From Maribellus maritimus (lineage in GTDB: Bacteria; Bacteroidota; Bacteroidia; Bacteroidales; Prolixibacteraceae), in the NCBI RefSeq assembly GCF_022267315.1, contig NZ_JAIKLE010000008.1, forward strand, positions 1 through 64,000: 64,000 nt of DNA, written 5' to 3'. Under the pieces are notes generated by a model. The model was not told the DNA's origin, made no database searches, and saw only the letters and a program-made list of their open reading frames with translations. Both the position numbers and the translations under genes were made by a program. This document shows, piece by piece, positions 27,282-35,395 of this stretch; position 1 is the first letter of the stretch; every line of letters starts with the position of its first letter.

Positions 27282-29039
27282 ATGGTTTATCATTTTACAA
27301 TAGACAGTTTAATTGAATTTATGACTGCTGTAGCAGCAGTGATTGCAATAATATTTCTTTGGGAAAAACGCAAATCACAAGAAGTAAAATATATCATATT
27401 ACTTGAAATATTAGTTGCGGTCTGGGCCATTACTTATGCTTTTGAATTTGCAACCTACGATCTTCAAACCAAAATTATGTGGTCGAAATTATCGTATTTT
27501 GGCATTGCATTTCTACCTGTGTTGTATTTTTTATTCACGACAGCGTTTAGCCAAAAAACAAAAATAATTACCAAACGGAACATTTTTCTTTTGTCGATAA
27601 TACCTGCCATTACAATCGGATTAATTCTGACCAACGATACCCACAAATTAGTCTGGACCGATGTAACCCAGGATCCGATTTTAAATGTAGCCCACTATCA
27701 CCATGGAGTCTGGTTTTGGATATACTGGGGTTATGCGATGCTACTATTTGTGTCAGGACTTTATAATTTGGTATATTCTATTTACAAGTTTACAGCATAT
27801 TACAAGTCTCAAATCACTGTGCTTCTCCTGGCATCTGTTATTCCCATTTTGGGGAACCTGATGTATGTTACCGGTATAAATCCTTTCCCGGGCTTTGACT
27901 GGACTCCTGTTTCTTTTGTACTTACCGGCTTAATTATTGCTTTTGGTATAGCAAGATATAAAATGTTTGATCTGGTCCCCTTTGCCCGGAATAAACTCAT
28001 CGATACAATGGATGACGGCGCCATTGTTGTTAATCCTGATGGTTATATAGAAGATTGTAATTCTTCGGTTTACAAGATTTTTTCGCTCAATAAAACTTCA
28101 ATAATCAACAAAAGTTTTAAAGACATTTTTTTCGACTATAAAACGCTTTCTTTAGCATTGTACAGCAAGGGAGTAGAAAGAGTTCAGGTTGAAATTGACA
28201 AAAGATATTATCAGGTGCAAATTTCTCCCATTTATTATAGAAAAAGAGATTACTCAGGAAGTCTTTTATTGTTACATGATATTACCAGTATTAAACATGC
28301 AGAGGACGAGTTAAAGGAAGCAAACAAAAAATTAATGGCTGAAATTGAGATTCGTGAGAAACTAATTGAAGATTTGGATTCGTTTGCACATACGGTTGCT
28401 CATGATTTAAAAAATACTCTTGGCACGATCGTCGCTTCAAGCGAAATTCTGGAAGAAAGTGTAAATATTAAAGACACAAAACATTCTGCAAGACTGGCCT
28501 CTTTAATAAAAAATTCAGCAGACAAATCAATGCGAATTACGCAGGAGCTTCTAATCCTGGCTCGTTCAAGCCGAACTGATATTGAAAAAAGCAGCCTGGA
28601 TATGAAAACTATTTTTGCTGAAGCCACCGAACAACTAAACGAACTGATTCAAAAGGAAAAGGCTGAAATTAAATTTCCTTCTAAGTGGCTAACTTCCAGC
28701 GGATATGCCCCTTGGGTGGAAGAAGTTTGGGTAAATTATCTCAGCAATGCGATTAAATATGGTGGCCATCCGCCCAAAATTGAAGTTGGTTCGGAACTAA
28801 CCGAGGAAAATATGGTAAAATACTGGATAAAAGATAATGGCAAAGGACTAACAGAAGAAGAACAATCACAACTATTTCACAAATACGTACGCCTTTCTTC
28901 AGGAAGTATTGATGGACAAGGGCTTGGCCTTAGTATTGTAAAACGGATTATTGATAAGCTGGGAGGCAATGTTGGCGTTGAGCCCGCAAAGAACTTCAAC
29001 GAAGGCTCTGTTTTCTATTTTACATTACCGGCAATTTAA
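27282..29039 (+). CDS. Histidine kinase with N-terminal seven-helix sensor and PAS domain
   Basis: 585 residues from the ATG at 27282; the GTG just upstream is less likely. About seven hydrophobic helices fill residues 1-220, as in the 7TM sensor module of histidine kinases. A PAS domain follows (INPDGYIEDCNSSVYKIF-like, ~235-340), then HisKA with His374 in FAHTVAHDLKNTL and an HATPase domain (WVNYLSNAIKYGG; DNGKGL). It should autophosphorylate on His374 in response to a membrane or small-molecule signal. No response regulator is adjacent, so it is an orphan. A -7-like TAAATTTG lies at 27228-27235. Confidence 0.88.
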   Translation: MVYHFTIDSLIEFMTAVAAVIAIIFLWEKRKSQEVKYIILLEILVAVWAITYAFEFATYDLQTKIMWSKLSYFGIAFLPVLYFLFTTAFSQKTKIITKRNIFLLSIIPAITIGLILTNDTHKLVWTDVTQDPILNVAHYHHGVWFWIYWGYAMLLFVSGLYNLVYSIYKFTAYYKSQITVLLLASVIPILGNLMYVTGINPFPGFDWTPVSFVLTGLIIAFGIARYKMFDLVPFARNKLIDTMDDGAIVVNPDGYIEDCNSSVYKIFSLNKTSIINKSFKDIFFDYKTLSLALYSKGVERVQVEIDKRYYQVQISPIYYRKRDYSGSLLLLHDITSIKHAEDELKEANKKLMAEIEIREKLIEDLDSFAHTVAHDLKNTLGTIVASSEILEESVNIKDTKHSARLASLIKNSADKSMRITQELLILARSSRTDIEKSSLDMKTIFAEATEQLNELIQKEKAEIKFPSKWLTSSGYAPWVEEVWVNYLSNAIKYGGHPPKIEVGSELTEENMVKYWIKDNGKGLTEEEQSQLFHKYVRLSSGSIDGQGLGLSIVKRIIDKLGGNVGVEPAKNFNEGSVFYFTLPAI

Positions 29040-29052
29040 ACTTCTGGAATAA

Positions 29053-30444
29053 TTACAATCCCGCCATCTTTTGCGGATCTACCCATTTTTCAAAATCTTC
29101 AGCCGTCAAAAACCCAAGAGAAACTCCCGCCTCTTTAAGTGTTATATTTTCGGCATAGGCTTTTTTAGCAATTTCAGCCGCTTTGTTATATCCGATATGT
29201 GCATTCAGGCTCGTAACCAGCATCAATGAATTTTCAAGATGCTTTTGAATCACCTGAATATTGGGTTCTATACCTGCCAGACAATTGGTACTAAAACTAA
29301 AACAAGCATCACCAATCAACTGTGCACTTTGTAAAATATTGGCAGCTATTAGCGGTTTAAAAACATTCAGTTCAAACTGACCGTTGCTGCCCCCTACTCC
29401 AACCGCAACATCATTTCCCATAACCTGTGCCGCTACCATTGTCAGTGCTTCAGCTTGCGTAGGATTTACTTTACCCGGCATAATACTTGAACCAGGTTCG
29501 TTTGCAGGTAATTTCAACTCGCCAATTCCGCACCGAGGCCCACTGCCCAGCATACGAATATCGTTACCAATTTTCATCAGGCTAACCGCCACACGTCTAA
29601 AGGCGCCACTAAGTTCAACCATTGCATCGTGAGCTGCCAGCGCCTCAAATTTATTCGGTGCTGAAATAAAAGGAAAACCAGTTAATTTGGCAATTTTTTG
29701 AGCAACGGCTTTTGAATATCCTTTGGGACTGTTTAGCCCGGTGCCTACTGCTGTTCCTCCTAAAGCAATTTCCCCTACTCCTTTTAACGCATTTTTTATG
29801 GCAAAAATTCCTTTATCAAGTTGTTGCACATAAGCACTAAATTCCTGACCAAGTGTCAGCGGCGTAGCATCCATAAAATGAGTCCGGCCTGTTTTTACAA
29901 TGTTTTCGAATTTATTTGCTTTTTCGGAAAGTGTATCCCTTAATCCAGTTATTCCCGGAATGGTAATTTCCATCGTCATCTTAAAAGCGGCGATGTGCAT
30001 CGCTGTGGGGAATGTATCGTTACTACTTTGGCTTTTGTTCACATCATCATTCGGATGAAGATTTTTTTTTTCATCCTTTAAACTACCGCCCTTTAACTCA
30101 TGAGCCCGGTTGGTAATTACTTCGTTTATATTCATATTACTTTGCGTACCACTACCGGTTTGCCACACAACCAGCGGAAACTGGTTGTCGTGCCTGCCGG
30201 TGAGAATCTCATCGCAAACAGTGGCAATTAATTCGGCTTTTTCTTTTTCAAGCACACCCAAATCGTAATTGGTGAGTGCTGCCGCTTTTTTCAAAATAGC
30301 AAAAGCATGAATAATTTCGATGGGCATACTTGCCTGTGGCCCAATTTTAAAATTATTACGGCTGCGTTCGGTTTGGGCCCCCCAGTATTTATCGGCAGGG
30401 ACTTTTATTTCGCCCATGGTATCTTTTTCGATCCGGAATTCCAT
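29053..30444 (-). CDS. fumC: Fumarate hydratase class II
   Basis: 463 residues, the usual length of the class II enzyme. It opens with [20 protein letters not shown] and contains [16 protein letters not shown] and the signature [11 protein letters not shown] with Ser319/Ser320. It reversibly hydrates fumarate to malate in the TCA cycle in the cytoplasm as a homotetramer without iron. It ends 13 bases from the end of the convergent histidine kinase gene. Confidence 0.97.
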   Translation of the reverse strand: MEFRIEKDTMGEIKVPADKYWGAQTERSRNNFKIGPQASMPIEIIHAFAILKKAAALTNYDLGVLEKEKAELIATVCDEILTGRHDNQFPLVVWQTGSGTQSNMNINEVITNRAHELKGGSLKDEKKNLHPNDDVNKSQSSNDTFPTAMHIAAFKMTMEITIPGITGLRDTLSEKANKFENIVKTGRTHFMDATPLTLGQEFSAYVQQLDKGIFAIKNALKGVGEIALGGTAVGTGLNSPKGYSKAVAQKIAKLTGFPFISAPNKFEALAAHDAMVELSGAFRRVAVSLMKIGNDIRMLGSGPRCGIGELKLPANEPGSSIMPGKVNPTQAEALTMVAAQVMGNDVAVGVGGSNGQFELNVFKPLIAANILQSAQLIGDACFSFSTNCLAGIEPNIQVIQKHLENSLMLVTSLNAHIGYNKAAEIAKKAYAENITLKEAGVSLGFLTAEDFEKWVDPQKMAGL

Positions 30445-30595
30445 AGTTCGTTATTTAAATCTGCAAAATCAACTGTTCTATAATCGATAACAAAATCAAG
30501 GAAAATTTGATTAAGAAAATTCGTATAACTTATCTTCAATCTAAATTTCTATATTTATAATTCTACAAAAGTTTATTTTAGCAAAAACGAAATTT

Positions 30596-30964
30596 ATGGA
30601 AACTATTCTAACTAAAACAATCATTTCCGGCGTTCTCTTTTTACTGTTAATTATTAGCGGAGTTTGGCTAAGGAAGAATGGCGAGCCTTATAGAACAGCG
30701 ATTTTCACCATTCATAAATTCACAATTGTTGCCCTGACAATTTTTGTGATGTTAATTTATATCAACCATTTAAAAACATTCAGTTTTAACAGAACGGGCT
30801 TTATTCTTTTTATCACTTCCGACGTTATTTTCCTTGTAGCATTTATTAGCGGAGCTCTGCTAAGCTTTGAAAAAATAGTTTCCTATCAGTTAAAAATTGT
30901 TCACAGGCTTGTATCCTGGATAACCATTTTGTTTGTTCCCACTATTTGGTTGGTCTGCCATTAA
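30596..30964 (+). CDS. Small four-helix membrane protein
   Basis: 122 residues with four hydrophobic segments: TIISGVLFLLLIISGVWL, FTIVALTIFVMLIYI, GFILFITSDVIFLVAFISGAL and WITILFVPTIWLVCH. His residues occur near helices 2 and 4 (IHKF, IVHRL), which might bind heme, but no family was recognised. The next gene starts 84 bases later on the same strand. Confidence 0.65.
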   Translation: METILTKTIISGVLFLLLIISGVWLRKNGEPYRTAIFTIHKFTIVALTIFVMLIYINHLKTFSFNRTGFILFITSDVIFLVAFISGALLSFEKIVSYQLKIVHRLVSWITILFVPTIWLVCH

Positions 30965-31048
30965 AAGGTGAAAATGATTTCAAATTTTTTTAATTCGATT
31001 TTTTCCTACCTTTATGAGCCTGCTAAATCAACAAAAAATTACGAACGA

Positions 31049-31678
31049 ATGAAAAATAGTTTTACCATTTTATTTATATTCTTATTTGCCGGAAGTATAG
31101 GTGCGCAAAACTCATACAGACCAGGCCTCTTTTTTCGTGAAGACTGGAAAGAAACACCGGCTGAAATACCACTTTCGCAAAAACACGTTGACAATTCTGA
31201 TTTGATTGTGCAATTATACGGACCGGGACAGGACAGTCTGAAAAAAAGTAACCACGAGCAACCGGTTGATGATCCGTATTATGTATGGTCAGGACTGTGT
31301 CTTGAAAACTGGATGGTAACCTTAAAACACAAAACGCAGAATGTGGATTTAACCGGATTTGCAAAAATTCGGTGGCGTACAAAACAGTATGGATTCAGGT
31401 TGTTACGCATCACTTTAAAACTCGCCGATGAAACCTGGCTGGTAAGCAACCTGTTTGACGGGCCATCCAACGACTGGCGAATAAAAGAATTCAACCTGCA
31501 GGATATTGAATGGCATATTTTGGATGCTCAACGAATCGCAGAAGTTGGCGTGGCAAAAAATCCTGACCTTTCAAATGTGGAAGAAATTGGTTTTACCGAT
31601 TTAATGCCAGGTGGAAAATCAGCTGCTTGCTCCCGGCTCGACTGGATTGAAGTGGACGGAAAGCCTGTAATACGTTAA
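31049..31678 (+). CDS. Secreted protein of unknown function
   Basis: The ATG at 31049 (MKNSFTILFIFLFAGSIGAQ) opens a signal peptide, giving 209 residues; the in-frame ATG at 30968 would place 27 non-signal residues ahead. The mature part is beta-rich, with FFREDWKETPAEIPLSQ, WSGLCLENWMVTLKHK and ADETWLVSNLFDGPSNDW. The pattern is like a galactose-binding or jelly-roll domain, but I cannot name a family. Similar proteins occur near glycan-degrading genes in Bacteroidota, though none is adjacent here. Confidence 0.65.
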   Translation: MKNSFTILFIFLFAGSIGAQNSYRPGLFFREDWKETPAEIPLSQKHVDNSDLIVQLYGPGQDSLKKSNHEQPVDDPYYVWSGLCLENWMVTLKHKTQNVDLTGFAKIRWRTKQYGFRLLRITLKLADETWLVSNLFDGPSNDWRIKEFNLQDIEWHILDAQRIAEVGVAKNPDLSNVEEIGFTDLMPGGKSAACSRLDWIEVDGKPVIR

Positions 31679-31691
31679 AAAAAAATACTAC

Positions 31692-31708
31692 CGGGAATTA
31701 AATTTCCG
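31692..31708. terminator. Possible weak terminator between convergent genes
   Basis: CGGGAA and TTTCCG form a six-base stem (one G-T pair) around TTAAA, next to an A-run at 31675-31685 that would be a T-run on the minus strand. It sits between the genes ending at 31678 (+) and 31714 (-). Confidence 0.35.
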
Positions 31709-31713
31709 ATGTG

Positions 31714-32382
31714 TTAGGGTACGACAACCTCGCTTGTTTCTTCAAGCCCAAACAAATCAAATGGCGGTTGAACAAATGTGTCGTTAAATAAAATTACAGT
31801 TAAAACAATAAAACCCACAAATGCCAGAACTACCAACAATTGGGAAAATGAAGTCTTCTGGATGTCGTGTCTTGATTTTACGTCGCATACCTCGCCAGGG
31901 CAATATTGTACTTTATCTTTAAAAAACAAAGGGTAGAACTTACAACCGAGGCAAATTCCAAAAGCCGATTCAAAGAATAGAAAAATCAGGCAAACAAAAC
32001 ATATTAAACCGGTTACAGGACTATATGAATTGACCACGACAACAAGTGTAAACATTGTTATAGCGAGGGCAAAACCAATTTTCCATGCAAACTTTTTTTG
32101 CCGTGCACCAACATACTCGGGTGTTTGGTTGCGCACAACCAAACGTCCTAAAATAAGTGTTGGTGCAAACTTTGGATTGATAAAAACACGAATGGAGATA
32201 TCGGTTAAAAAAACGATAATGGCATATTTCAACAAGGTAAAATCACCCTTCATTATTACCGTTAAAATGGCAGTAAACATAAAAAGAAAAAGCATTCCTG
32301 CCGCTGCTCTGATTTCACGTTCGTTTAAAACAGGAATTGTATAACCCTCAACGTCTTCCCCAAATTTTACTATTTTGCTCAT
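31714..32382 (-). CDS. DUF4395 domain membrane protein
   Basis: 222 residues with about four membrane segments. The N-terminal stretch contains VLNEREIRAAAGMLF and the middle INPKFAPTLILGRLVV, both usual for DUF4395. Cysteines lie in AFGICLGCKFYPLFF and KVQYCPGEVCDV, which suggests a redox or metal role. DUF4395 proteins often carry such a CxxC near the end, but no function is established. Transcribed alone; the XRE gene upstream on the same strand is 96 bases away. Confidence 0.8.
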   Translation of the reverse strand: MSKIVKFGEDVEGYTIPVLNEREIRAAAGMLFLFMFTAILTVIMKGDFTLLKYAIIVFLTDISIRVFINPKFAPTLILGRLVVRNQTPEYVGARQKKFAWKIGFALAITMFTLVVVVNSYSPVTGLICFVCLIFLFFESAFGICLGCKFYPLFFKDKVQYCPGEVCDVKSRHDIQKTSFSQLLVVLAFVGFIVLTVILFNDTFVQPPFDLFGLEETSEVVVP

Positions 32383-32478
32383 TGTTTAATAGTTTTTATA
32401 ATGATTTTTTTGATAAAGAAATAACAATAAAAAGCGGTGCCGGTTTACACAAAATTGTTAAATATTTCAATTTTACGG

Positions 32479-32724
32479 TCAGGACTTTCTTTTCTTTTTT
32501 GCCGCTACATTAACTGGTTCATATGAAAATACATCTTGTAAAGGCGTATGAAACACCAAAGCAATTTTAAAAGCGAGTTCAAGCGAAGGTGAATAGTTTC
32601 CTTTTTCAATAGCAACAATGGTTTGCCGTGAAACTCCAACTTTGTCTGCCAATTGTTGCTGGGTCATTTCATCCGCGTCAAAACGTAATCTTCTTATGTT
32701 GTTCTGAATATTTCTGGTTGGCAT
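32479..32724 (-). CDS. XRE-family HTH transcriptional regulator
   Basis: 81 residues from the ATG at 32724, preceded by GGAAAGGAG. The helix-turn-helix is plain: TQQQLADKVGVSRQTIVAIE followed by KGNYSPSLELAFKIALVF. It starts one base after the stop of the membrane protein gene upstream, so the two are one operon. A perfect palindrome at 33258-33274 in the operon's promoter region is the likely binding site, which would make it an autoregulator. Confidence 0.9.
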   Translation of the reverse strand: MPTRNIQNNIRRLRFDADEMTQQQLADKVGVSRQTIVAIEKGNYSPSLELAFKIALVFHTPLQDVFSYEPVNVAAKKKRKS

Positions 32725-32725
32725 T

Positions 32726-33190
32726 TTAAACTCCTTTCCGGTAATAATAAATTTGCGAACCGTTATCAATCAGCTCCGAAACAACACCGCTAACAACAAA
32801 TACAATAAAAATGGAATAACTTGGTAATCCAACTGCCAGTGCAATTATAGCAAGCATAAAACCGCCCACAAACGAATAATGGGAATTCCTAAGCGCTTTC
32901 AATTTAATGAGTTTGTCCCTTTCATCTTCCGGAGGGATTTCTCTGTTATGGGTTGCTTCTGTATTATGCGTTACAATGGCATTAATAATGTGAAAAACGA
33001 TGTAAATAATGATACGGGCTACAACAGAAATTCCAGCATAAACCAAAAACAGTTTTCCCCAGGCCTGGAAGTCATCGACTAAATCGATTCTTCCTTCAAG
33101 GTGGCGTTGATAAACAAACCAGGCATAAATTGCAGTGATTATCAAACCACTAAAGATGTTAATAATGTTTTCTTTTTCTCTGTACGACAT
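32726..33190 (-). CDS. Small membrane protein encoded with the XRE regulator
   Basis: 154 residues, about four membrane segments: NIFSGLIITAIYAWFVYQ, LVYAGISVVARIIIYIV, SFVGGFMLAIIALAVGLP and IFIVFVVSGVVSELI. A charged middle loop has REIPPEDERDKLIKLKALR. Pairs of an XRE regulator and a small multi-helix protein of this shape are common in Bacteria and Archaea, but the role is unknown. It is first gene of the two-gene operon. Confidence 0.75.
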   Translation of the reverse strand: MSYREKENIINIFSGLIITAIYAWFVYQRHLEGRIDLVDDFQAWGKLFLVYAGISVVARIIIYIVFHIINAIVTHNTEATHNREIPPEDERDKLIKLKALRNSHYSFVGGFMLAIIALAVGLPSYSIFIVFVVSGVVSELIDNGSQIYYYRKGV

Positions 33191-33243
33191 GACTTCTTAG
33201 TTTTTGTATAAATAATTTTACAATTAGTTAAAAATACATGACA

Positions 33244-33285
33244 CAAAGATAATTATTTTTTACACAATGTAAAATATTTTTTACA
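33244..33285 (-). promoter_or_regulatory. Promoter with palindromic operator for the membrane-protein/XRE operon
   Basis: TTTTACA-CAA-TGTAAAA at 33258-33274 is a perfect 7+3+7 palindrome. A further TTTTACA at 33279-33285 makes a second inverted pair with the TGTAAAA half. The 11-base word TATTTTTTACA occurs at 33254-33264 and again at 33275-33285, a 21-base spacing equal to two helical turns. The minus-strand -7 element TATCTTTG lies at 33251-33244, so the palindrome covers the -33 region. Confidence 0.7.
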
Positions 33286-33402
33286 TCAAGTGTGTTTTTT
33301 TTTACTAAATAGTTTAACCAGGTATATTAAACTCATTGATTTTAGAGGTAACGCAAAAAGATTTACATTTGAAATATTATTGCAGTTGGAAAACTAAATT
33401 TT

Positions 33403-33873
33403 ATGGAAACAGCTTCACTCAGCGAAATTAAAAAGGAACTAAAAGTACTTTCCCCTCAGCAATTGCAGGAAATTCTTTTACGATTGGCCAAATACAAAAA
33501 AGAAAATAAGGAATTGCTGAGTTACCTTCTTTTTGAGGCGTTTAATCAGCAAGCATATATTGAAAATGTGAAAGGGGAAATTGATGAACAATTTAAAAAC
33601 CTTAACCAAAGCAGTTTTTACCTCGCTAAAAAAACATTACGAAAAGTCCTTCGCACAACAAAAAAGTATATTCGTTTTTCAGGTTCAAAGGAAGTTGAAA
33701 TTGAATTGCTGATTTATTTCTGCCTGAAAATACGAAAATCCGGACTTCGAATAAATTCGAGTCGTGTAGTTATGAATATGTATATCAATCAGGTAAAACG
33801 AATCAGAAAAGTGCTGTCCATGCTGCATGAGGATATCCGGCTTGACTACGAAGAGGCGCTGAACAGATTGTAA
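33403..33873 (+). CDS. Helical protein of unknown function
   Basis: 156 residues, predicted all-helical and basic, with LSPQQLQEILLRLAKYKKEN near the start and KTLRKVLRTTKKYIRF in the middle. No signal peptide or membrane segment. The high Lys content and helix pattern suggest a cytoplasmic or nucleic-acid associated protein. No family recognised. The Crp/Fnr gene begins 82 bases later on the same strand. Confidence 0.6.
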   Translation: METASLSEIKKELKVLSPQQLQEILLRLAKYKKENKELLSYLLFEAFNQQAYIENVKGEIDEQFKNLNQSSFYLAKKTLRKVLRTTKKYIRFSGSKEVEIELLIYFCLKIRKSGLRINSSRVVMNMYINQVKRIRKVLSMLHEDIRLDYEEALNRL

Positions 33874-33955
33874 TTGGTTTCGCTCAATAAAAAATACATC
33901 AAAATTTATTATTTTCACTTTTCGTTCTATCGACCAGCGCAAAAAACTGATAATA

Positions 33956-34519
33956 ATGAATTTAGTTGAAAAAATAAAAAAGTTTTACAAGCTCACGGAA
34001 AAAGAATTGGAGGCATCGGCACATGCTTTTAAACCGGCTGCCATTCCGGCAAAAACCTATTTTATGGAAGAAGGGAAAGTGGCCAACCATGTTGGTTTTA
34101 TTGAACGCGGTTTATTTCGCTCTTTTTTCTACGACGACAATGCCAATGACATAACAACCCATTTTTTTCAGCCCGGAACGGTACTTATTTCCATGAAAAG
34201 TTTTAATGACCAGGTTCCGGCCCGGGAAAACATCGTCGCTTTGGAAGATTCAGAAATTTATGTAATCAACCACGAAGAAATGATGGAGCTATATAAAAGA
34301 GTACCTGCCTGGCGTCAAATTACAAAGGATGTAGACGAGATGAAATACAACGATTTAATGAATCGGTCCATTCAGCTCCAGACTTTAACTGCAAAAGAAA
34401 GATACGAATTGTTTTGCCAAAATTATCCTGAGATTATCAAAAGGGTTGCCCTGCGTCATATTGCCTCTTACCTGGGCATTGACATTGCCACATTAAGCAG
34501 AATAAGAAAAAAATTGTAG
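33956..34519 (+). CDS. Crp/Fnr family transcriptional regulator
   Basis: 187 residues. An N-terminal cyclic-nucleotide-binding type beta-barrel (YFMEEGKVANHVGFIERGLF; ENIVALEDSEIYVINHEEM) leads through a long helix to a winged HTH (LRHIASYLGIDIATLSRIRK). No iron-sulfur cysteine cluster is seen, so it is not a classical Fnr oxygen sensor. A perfect FNR-like dyad starts 9 bases after its stop and lies in front of a flavodoxin-fold reductase, its likely target. It may also control itself or other genes. Confidence 0.9.
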   Translation: MNLVEKIKKFYKLTEKELEASAHAFKPAAIPAKTYFMEEGKVANHVGFIERGLFRSFFYDDNANDITTHFFQPGTVLISMKSFNDQVPARENIVALEDSEIYVINHEEMMELYKRVPAWRQITKDVDEMKYNDLMNRSIQLQTLTAKERYELFCQNYPEIIKRVALRHIASYLGIDIATLSRIRKKL

Positions 34520-34527
34520 TTCTTTTT

Positions 34528-34541
34528 TTGACTTTTGTCAA
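34528..34541. promoter_or_regulatory. Crp/Fnr-type binding dyad
   Basis: TTGAC-TTTT-GTCAA, a perfect 5+4+5 dyad close to the FNR consensus TTGATnnnnATCAA. It lies between a Crp/Fnr gene and the flavodoxin-fold gene starting at 34603, where it could place a Crp/Fnr protein 60 bases upstream of that start. A second inverted repeat, CAATCC...GGATTG, follows at 34543-34561. Confidence 0.6.
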
Positions 34542-34602
34542 ACAATCCAATCGGAGGATTGATTCATATTTGCATCAGAAACAACAGTCAAAAACTAATT
34601 CA

Positions 34603-35361
34603 ATGAAAGTAATAGCAATTATAGGCAGTGCAAGAAAAAAGCACACTTATGAAAGCACCGAAGGATTTCTAAAAAAACTTCAGGCCTGTGGAAATATTGA
34701 CTACGAAATGGTCAGATTGAGTGAATATCAACTCGGTGTTTGTAATGGCTGCAAACTTTGCCTGGATAAAGGTGAAGAATTGTGCCCGATAAAAGACGAC
34801 AGAAACCTGTTGCTGGAAAAAATTAAAAATTCAGATGGTGTTGTTTTTGCATCACCTAATTATTCCTTTCATGTTTCGGCGCTGATGAAACAATTCCTCG
34901 ATCGTTTGGCTTTTATTTTTCACCGCCCGCAATTCTTTGGAAAAACCTGTACATGTATTGTAACACAAGGTGTTTACGGCGGAGCCAAAATTGTAAAATA
35001 TTTCAATTTTATCGGCAAGGCGCTCGGTTTTAACGTAGTTAAAGGCATTTGTGTTACCAACCTGGAGCCGGTTTCTGAAAAAGCTGTGGCAAAAAACGAA
35101 CAGAAAATCGAAAAGCTTGCCGACAGGTTTTACAAACAGCTCATAAAAAATGAGTTACCGCAACCTTCGTTGTTTGATTTGTTTATTTTCAGAATGTCGA
35201 GAACCAGTATGAAAATGAAACTGGATGAAAATTTTAAAGATTTTAAATATTATACTCAAAAAGGCTGGTTCAACTCCGACTTTTTCTACCCGGTAAAATT
35301 ATCTCCTGCGAAAAAAATTCTGGGCAGATTATTTGACAAACTGGCCATAAAAACAGTTTGA
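34603..35361 (+). CDS. Flavodoxin-fold NAD(P)H-dependent FMN reductase-like protein
   Basis: The ATG at 34603 begins MKVIAIIGSARKKHTYESTE, giving 252 residues; a TTG at 34528 would put the dyad inside the gene. The GSAR phosphate loop, the CNGCKLCLDKGEELCPIKDD iron-sulfur or thiol segment, and ASPNYSFHVSALMKQFLDRL are typical of the flavodoxin-like oxidoreductases (isf type) that carry a CxxCxxxC near the FMN site. Likely a cytoplasmic electron-transfer protein. It lies downstream of the Crp/Fnr gene and its predicted operator. Confidence 0.85.
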   Translation: MKVIAIIGSARKKHTYESTEGFLKKLQACGNIDYEMVRLSEYQLGVCNGCKLCLDKGEELCPIKDDRNLLLEKIKNSDGVVFASPNYSFHVSALMKQFLDRLAFIFHRPQFFGKTCTCIVTQGVYGGAKIVKYFNFIGKALGFNVVKGICVTNLEPVSEKAVAKNEQKIEKLADRFYKQLIKNELPQPSLFDLFIFRMSRTSMKMKLDENFKDFKYYTQKGWFNSDFFYPVKLSPAKKILGRLFDKLAIKTV

Positions 35362-35395
35362 ACCAACTCTCCGAACTTTATTCAATTTAAGCCGA

